Below are positions 59,977-64,000 of a stretch of 64,000 nucleotides of DNA, one piece after another (the stretch's first letter is position 1; each line of letters begins with the position of its first letter). The position numbers were made by a program, and so were the translations under genes. The notes under the pieces are model-generated. The model did no database searches. It was not told where the DNA came from and saw nothing but the letters and a program-made list of their open reading frames with translations. Source of the stretch: CATOSD01 sp965203135 (GTDB lineage: Bacteria; Chloroflexota; Dehalococcoidia; Lucifugimonadales; CATOSD01); NCBI GenBank assembly GCA_965203135.1, contig CBDBBO010000001.1, positions 806,001 to 870,000 of the forward strand. The letters run 5' to 3'.

Positions 59977-60359
59977 CCGCCGGTCCGGGTCGCAAAGTTG
60001 GCGCAATGCGAGATAGCGCGAGGGCTGAGGCTGGGCAACGCCCGTCCCCTACCCGACCGCCCCGTCTCGCGCATCCTCGCAGTCTCGTCCACGTCGTGGC
60101 CCAGCTCGGCCAGCACCTCGGCGGTGTGCTGTCCGCATGATCCATGTACTACAGAACTTGGTGGCAGTGAGCTTGCCCTCCCTTCTGAGATCAAGGGCTG
60201 GTGGTGTAAGGGGGGCTGTTAAAGACACCGTGCGTGACAGTTGACAGCACTCAGAGGCGTCGACGTATTGACGCACGTGTACCTCGTTGTTACTCTCAGA
60301 CTCGACCTCATTAGTTGGATCACACGATTACGATTCCGTCACCTCGCGGAGTTTCAATT
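59977..60359. other. Intergenic region with a CoA-transferase gene fragment
   Basis: Lies between the zinc-ribbon gene and the ATPase gene. Apart from the CaiB/BaiF-type fragment at 60045-60137, no gene or clear hairpin was seen. A promoter for the ATPase pair was not identified. Confidence 0.5.
60045..60137 (-). pseudogene. Fragment of a CaiB/BaiF-type CoA-transferase C-terminus
   Basis: Minus-strand translation contains GQHTAEVLAELGHDVDETARMRE, the usual C-terminal GxHTxEVLxELG block of family III CoA transferases. Upstream and downstream sequence does not continue the family. It is therefore a short remnant, likely a scar of deletion during formation of the island. Confidence 0.5.
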
Positions 60360-61715
60360 ATGCCCGTAACCAGCTTGCATATCACCGACGTCGGGCCATT
60401 CGAGGCAATTGAGTTTGAGTTCGACCCACACGTGAATGTGATCACCGGACCGAACAACTCCGGCAAGTCGACCTTGCTGTGGGTTCTTGGTGAGTTGCTG
60501 GTCTACCCCTTTGCGATGCCCCGGAAGGTCGTTCGGTCAGAGCGGGCTTCATGGGAATTGGGTTGTTCATCTTCCACAGGCGACTTCACGGTGAAAGGCA
60601 ATTTCCCCTCCGATGCGCATTCCATGATCCCTACCATGGAGAGAATAGGTTACACTTGCTTCGTACCCGCCCAACGCATAAGTTCCAACTTCAGATCATC
60701 AGGGCCAACCGCGTCCCATCCCATGGAGTCGCAGTCCAATGAAGTATATGAACTATTCGCTGAGGAAAGGCCTGAACTAATCAGGCGAATTGGGAAGGAA
60801 GGGTATCTGCAAGCAGTTCGGTACGAGATCAATGACGAAGCGCGACCAGAATTGAAAAGGCGCGCAAAATTGATGATGGCCGGCAACACGTTGGTCGACG
60901 ACAAGGCAATGAAACAACGCTTCGTTAACCTGGATTACGCTGCGTCGAGAACGGAGAAGCCGGTCATCAAAGCGTACCTCAAACAGGTCGCAGATCTCGC
61001 CTCGGAGATTACCGGAGATTTCCCTATCGACTTCTTGGGGGTGGCCGAGGACGAGCAGGGTCTGTACCCGTCATTTCGGACTCCTGACGGCGACCTTCCC
61101 CTCGATGTGCTGAGCCAGGGAACCCAGTCTATCGTTCAATTCGTGGCCCACCTGCTGCTGAGATACGCCGAATACTACGACTTCCCTCCTGACCTGGACG
61201 ACAAGCCGGGAATCGCGATTATCGACGAGATAGACGCCCACCTGCATCCGACGTGGCAGAGGCGCATCATCCCCGCCCTGACTCACAGCTTCCCCAGCCT
61301 GCAGATCTTCTGCTCCACCCACTCGCCACTTATGGTTGCGGGCCTGAAGGAGGGGCAAGTCCAACTGCTCCGCCGCGACAGCGAGGGCAAGATCACGGTA
61401 TCGGTGAATGAGTCAGACATTGCCGGCTGGACCGTCGACGAAGTGCTGAGGCAGTACATGGACGTGAGTAATCCAACGGATAAGGCGACTGCTGATCGCG
61501 CCAGCCGATACCAGGAACTGGAATACAAGAGCGTACTGTCAGATGCTGAGGCTGAGGAACTTGCACTGTTGCGCGAGGCAGTGAGGGCTGACCTGCTGAA
61601 AGGACCGGGGTCTGCCGAGGTGTTGAGATTCGCTGAGGAATTGGAGCGAGTCAGAGCCAACAACGGGCAGAGTGCGTTGCGAAGTGAAGGCGATGTCGAG
61701 GAGCCGGGCGCCTAG
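60360..61715 (+). CDS. AAA ATPase of a Septu-like (PtuA-type) defence pair
   Basis: 451 aa. SMC/RecF/OLD-like AAA domain: Walker A GPNNSGKST (30-38), an ABC-signature-like LSQGTQSIV, Walker B IAIIDEIDAHLHP (D289/E290) and CSTHSPLMVAG (H-loop). The region between Walker A and signature is helical as in OLD and PtuA. It is directly followed (two bases) by an HNH endonuclease gene. The ATPase plus HNH gene order matches Septu, an anti-phage system of the PtuA/PtuB type. No TOPRIM domain is seen, so it is not classical OLD. ATG 60360 is preferred to 60315. Confidence 0.78.
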   Translation: MPVTSLHITDVGPFEAIEFEFDPHVNVITGPNNSGKSTLLWVLGELLVYPFAMPRKVVRSERASWELGCSSSTGDFTVKGNFPSDAHSMIPTMERIGYTCFVPAQRISSNFRSSGPTASHPMESQSNEVYELFAEERPELIRRIGKEGYLQAVRYEINDEARPELKRRAKLMMAGNTLVDDKAMKQRFVNLDYAASRTEKPVIKAYLKQVADLASEITGDFPIDFLGVAEDEQGLYPSFRTPDGDLPLDVLSQGTQSIVQFVAHLLLRYAEYYDFPPDLDDKPGIAIIDEIDAHLHPTWQRRIIPALTHSFPSLQIFCSTHSPLMVAGLKEGQVQLLRRDSEGKITVSVNESDIAGWTVDEVLRQYMDVSNPTDKATADRASRYQELEYKSVLSDAEAEELALLREAVRADLLKGPGSAEVLRFAEELERVRANNGQSALRSEGDVEEPGA

Positions 61716-61717
61716 CA

Positions 61718-62377
61718 ATGCACTGGGTAGACCGTGGGCCTGAGCCGTCGGGCCTGGCACCGGTTCGAAATCGATATACACCACGGTGGATCAGCTACTA
61801 CACTCATGGCGTCGGCAGCAGACCTACCGACTCCCACTGGCGTCTCTTCCGCGCTGACCTGGAGCGTGTGTTCTTTGGCATCTGCGCCTACTGTGAAGAA
61901 CATACGCGTGGAGAAGTAGACCACTTTCGACCCAAGAGCAGGTTTCCGAACCTCGTCTACTCCTGGGCCAACTGGTTGTTCGCATGCCACGACTGCAACA
62001 GAGCCAAGTCGGACCGTTGGCCTGCGACAGGATTCGTGGACCCGTGCGCTACTTCAGAATCGGACCGTCCGGAGCACTACTTTACTTTCGACACGCAAAC
62101 GGGATTCATCAAGCCACACGAGTCTCTGAGTTCTCAACGGCGTGAGATGGCGGCGGAGACTATCAGGGCGCTCAGGCTCAATGACTTCCACCACCTAAAG
62201 AACAGAGTACAGCGGCTTGTCCTGTTCTCGGCGGCGATGCCACACGGGCCAAACGAACTGACAGACGACACTGCCGACCTGTTAACTCACTTCGCGTCGC
62301 GCGAGGTCCAGTTATCGAGTGTTGTACGAAGCTGGTTGGTCGAACAGGGCTTTCCGCTGGGTCGATTGTTGCCGTAA
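61718..62377 (+). CDS. HNH endonuclease of a Septu-like (PtuB-type) defence pair
   Basis: 219 aa. HNH motif: CAYCEEH (C56/C59), GEVDHFRPKS (H69), SWANWLFACHDCNRAKSDRW (C90/C93, N94). This arrangement is characteristic of the TIGR02646/PtuB nucleases that accompany retron- or Septu-type ATPases. No reverse transcriptase is nearby. The ATG is two bases after the ATPase stop, so the two are translated together. In Septu the ATPase is thought to restrain or activate the nuclease on phage attack; that behaviour is inferred here. Confidence 0.8.
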   Translation: MHWVDRGPEPSGLAPVRNRYTPRWISYYTHGVGSRPTDSHWRLFRADLERVFFGICAYCEEHTRGEVDHFRPKSRFPNLVYSWANWLFACHDCNRAKSDRWPATGFVDPCATSESDRPEHYFTFDTQTGFIKPHESLSSQRREMAAETIRALRLNDFHHLKNRVQRLVLFSAAMPHGPNELTDDTADLLTHFASREVQLSSVVRSWLVEQGFPLGRLLP

Positions 62378-62452
62378 CGGCGGCTGGATGCCCTCTCACC
62401 CTGGCCCGCTCGCGCTTGGGCAAGCGGCTACCCGACCACCCCGCAAAAAAGG

Positions 62453-62481
62453 TTGTGTGCCGGGGGCTATGGTGGTAAACT
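62453..62481 (+). promoter_or_regulatory. Candidate nusA promoter
   Basis: TTGTGT (62453-62458), 17 bases, TAAACT (62476-62481). It lies about 130 bases before the nusA ATG and just before the hairpin at 62511. Confidence 0.4.
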
Positions 62482-62510
62482 AGCGCCCATCATAGCGGTA
62501 GATTTCTTTT

Positions 62511-62534
62511 GAAAGTGGGTCGTTTCCCACTTTC
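62511..62534 (+). terminator. Leader hairpin before nusA
   Basis: GAAAGTGGG (62511-62519) pairs with CCCACTTTC (62526-62534) around a six-base loop and is followed by TTTGTT. This resembles the leader hairpin commonly found upstream of rimP-nusA transcription units. Here no rimP intervenes: nusA starts 81 bases later. It may work as a terminator/attenuator sensed by NusA. Confidence 0.6.
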
Positions 62535-62614
62535 TTTGTTAATGGGACTTTCGCGAGAGGAATACACCAGGGGCGACCGGCAAAAGCCAAATCGGACAGG
62601 AGGTGGCCACAAGG

Positions 62615-64000
62615 ATGAAGAGCGATTTCGTTATTGCCCTAACTCAGCTTGCCGCCGAACGCAATCTCCCCAGGGAGATCGTGCTTTCCGCCATCGAGGC
62701 CGCCCTGGTGTCTGCCTATAAGAAGGACAGCGTGACGGCCGGGCAGGACGTGAGCGTCACGCTGGACCCCGGCACCGGCGACGTCAGCGTCTTCATCATC
62801 AAGACCGTCGTCGACATCGTGGAGTCCCCCCAGACCGAGATGACGCTGGCCGAAGCGCGCACGATCAAGCCCGACGCCCAACTGGGCGACGTGGTGCCAA
62901 CCGACAGCGTGCCCCACAGCGCGGGCCGCATCGCCGCGCAGACGGCCAAGCAGGTGGTGCTCCAACGCCTCCGCGAGGCCGAACGCGACCTGGTGTACGA
63001 GGAGTTCGCCGACAAGGAAGGCGAGGTCATTGCGGTCACCGTCCAGCGCGTGGACCCCAGGTACGTCACCGTCGAGCTGGGCCGCGCCGAGGCCATTCTG
63101 CCGCCCACCGAGCAGATTCCGACCGAGCGCTACCGCGTGAGCAACAAGCTCAAGGTGCTGCTGCAGTCGGTCACACGCTCGACCAGGGGTCCGGAGATAA
63201 TCGTCTCCCGGGCCGACAAGATGCTGATGAAGCGGCTGTTCGAGATGGAGATCCCCGAGATATTCAACGGCTCGGTGGAGATCATGGCGATCGCAAGAGA
63301 GGCCGGGCTGCGCAGCAAGGTGGCGGTGCGCGCCACCCAAGCCGGCATAGACCCGGTGGGCTCGTGCGTGGGCCTGCGGGGCGTGCGCATACAGAACATC
63401 GTCAACGAGCTGCAGGGCGAGAAGATCGACGTCATCGAGTGGCACAAGGACGCCGGCGTGCTGATAGCGAACGCGCTCAGCCCGGCGCAGGTGCTGCGGG
63501 TAGAGATCGACGCCGAGAACGAGACGGCCACCGCGGTGGTCCCGGACAGGCAGCTCTCCCTCGCCATCGGCAAAGAGGGCCAGAACGCCCGGCTGGCGGC
63601 GAAGCTGACCGGCTGGAAAGTGGACATCAAGAGCAACGTAGAGGCGGACACGGCGCCGAGGCCGCAGGTGGCGGCGGCTCCCGCGGTCGCGGAAGCGCCG
63701 GAGCCGGCCGTTGCGCCGGAGGACATCGCGCTGCCGGCGCAGGTGGAGGAGGCGCTGGACGCAGCGGTGCGCCAGGCCGCGACGCCCGAGCCGGTGGTGC
63801 CGGTGGAGGAGGAAGTGCCGCCACAGCCCGCCGAAGAGCCCGTGGTGGTGGAGGCGGAGGCCGAGGCCGCCGTTGAAGCGGTCGCGGAGGTCGCGGAAGC
63901 GCCCGAGCCGGTGGTGGCGGAGGAGGAGGCCGAGGAGTTCGTCGAGGCGCCCGTCGCGGAGGTGGAGGAGCCGGCGGAGACCGTGCTGGTCGCCGAGCCG
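62615..64000 (+). CDS. nusA: Transcription termination/antitermination factor NusA (partial)
   Basis: At least 462 aa, open to the window end. Domain order is normal: N-terminal RNA-polymerase-binding domain (residues 1-~125), S1 domain (GEVIAVTVQRVDPRYVTVELGRAEAILPPTEQIP), KH1 (EIIVSRADKMLMKRLFEMEIPEI...VRIQNIVNELQGEKIDVIEW) and KH2 (LAIGKEGQNARLAAKLTGWKVDI). A long Ala/Glu/Pro/Val tail begins at ~residue 350 and continues past 64000. Start ATG 62615 with AGGAGGT 10 bases upstream. No rimP precedes it, unlike the usual rimP-nusA-infB order. Confidence 0.93.
   Translation, partial: MKSDFVIALTQLAAERNLPREIVLSAIEAALVSAYKKDSVTAGQDVSVTLDPGTGDVSVFIIKTVVDIVESPQTEMTLAEARTIKPDAQLGDVVPTDSVPHSAGRIAAQTAKQVVLQRLREAERDLVYEEFADKEGEVIAVTVQRVDPRYVTVELGRAEAILPPTEQIPTERYRVSNKLKVLLQSVTRSTRGPEIIVSRADKMLMKRLFEMEIPEIFNGSVEIMAIAREAGLRSKVAVRATQAGIDPVGSCVGLRGVRIQNIVNELQGEKIDVIEWHKDAGVLIANALSPAQVLRVEIDAENETATAVVPDRQLSLAIGKEGQNARLAAKLTGWKVDIKSNVEADTAPRPQVAAAPAVAEAPEPAVAPEDIALPAQVEEALDAAVRQAATPEPVVPVEEEVPPQPAEEPVVVEAEAEAAVEAVAEVAEAPEPVVAEEEAEEFVEAPVAEVEEPAETVLVAEP

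Noticed and set aside
61718..62377. Retron system (because TIGR02646-type HNH nucleases often accompany retrons)
   Set aside because: No reverse transcriptase with a YxDD motif is found in the window, and the ATPase directly adjoins the nuclease, as in Septu.

Overview
A 64 kb piece of a GC-rich bacterial chromosome. No rRNA or other direct phylogenetic marker is present. The gene set (Uma2 endonuclease paralogues, split methylmalonyl-CoA mutase, formate dehydrogenase, FnIII/DUF11 secreted proteins, many short GC-rich palindromic repeats) resembles Chloroflexota, possibly a Dehalococcoidia/SAR202-like lineage. That placement is inference.

Layout. 1-4.4 kb: 3' end of a tRNA-Ser, then miaB, nadA and nadC on the plus strand, facing dtd and an FmdB zinc-ribbon gene across a palindromic repeat. 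5.1-9.3 kb: a solitary type IIG-like restriction-modification gene behind a promoter with an SOS-like box, then antitoxin debris. 9.3-12.6 kb: an operon of a zinc-ribbon protein, a hotdog thioesterase and purL. 12.6-14.8 kb: a convergent XRE/ImmA pair and a DDE insertion sequence. 14.9-21.4 kb: cell-surface and stress genes, namely two tandem lipoprotein metallopeptidases on Thr/Pro stalks and an ECF sigma factor with a membrane vWA protein behind a likely autoregulated promoter. 21.5-25.9 kb: molybdopterin oxidoreductase, formate dehydrogenase and a CocE-type hydrolase. 26.1-27.8 kb: a HipT-like kinase coupled to a HipS/HIRAN-like partner. 27.8-33.7 kb: methylmalonyl-CoA mutase large subunit, NYN nuclease, beta-propeller protein, RNase D and a metallophosphoesterase. 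33.7-37.0 kb: four Uma2 genes in a 2x2 tandem duplication. 37.1-41.6 kb: a giant secreted FnIII protein whose signal peptide is encoded across a 20-base C tract. 42-53 kb: ABC exporter, MFS transporter, a small orphan protein behind an elaborate promoter, and assorted hydrolases. 52.2-58.2 kb: nuoL-nuoM-nuoN-nadK. 58.3-62.4 kb: an island with a MITE-like element, a PLD-like protein, a small zinc-ribbon protein and a Septu-like ATPase/HNH pair. 62.4 kb to the end: nusA, cut by the window edge.

The most interesting elements are the HipT-like/HIRAN module, the Septu-like cassette, the homopolymer tract in the FnIII gene, the palindromic repeats that have become parts of proteins and of stop codons, the duplicated Uma2 array with variable coiled-coil tails, and the recurrence of GAAC-N4-GTTC type boxes inside promoters. 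All functional assignments rest on motif and family recognition by eye; no database search was run.
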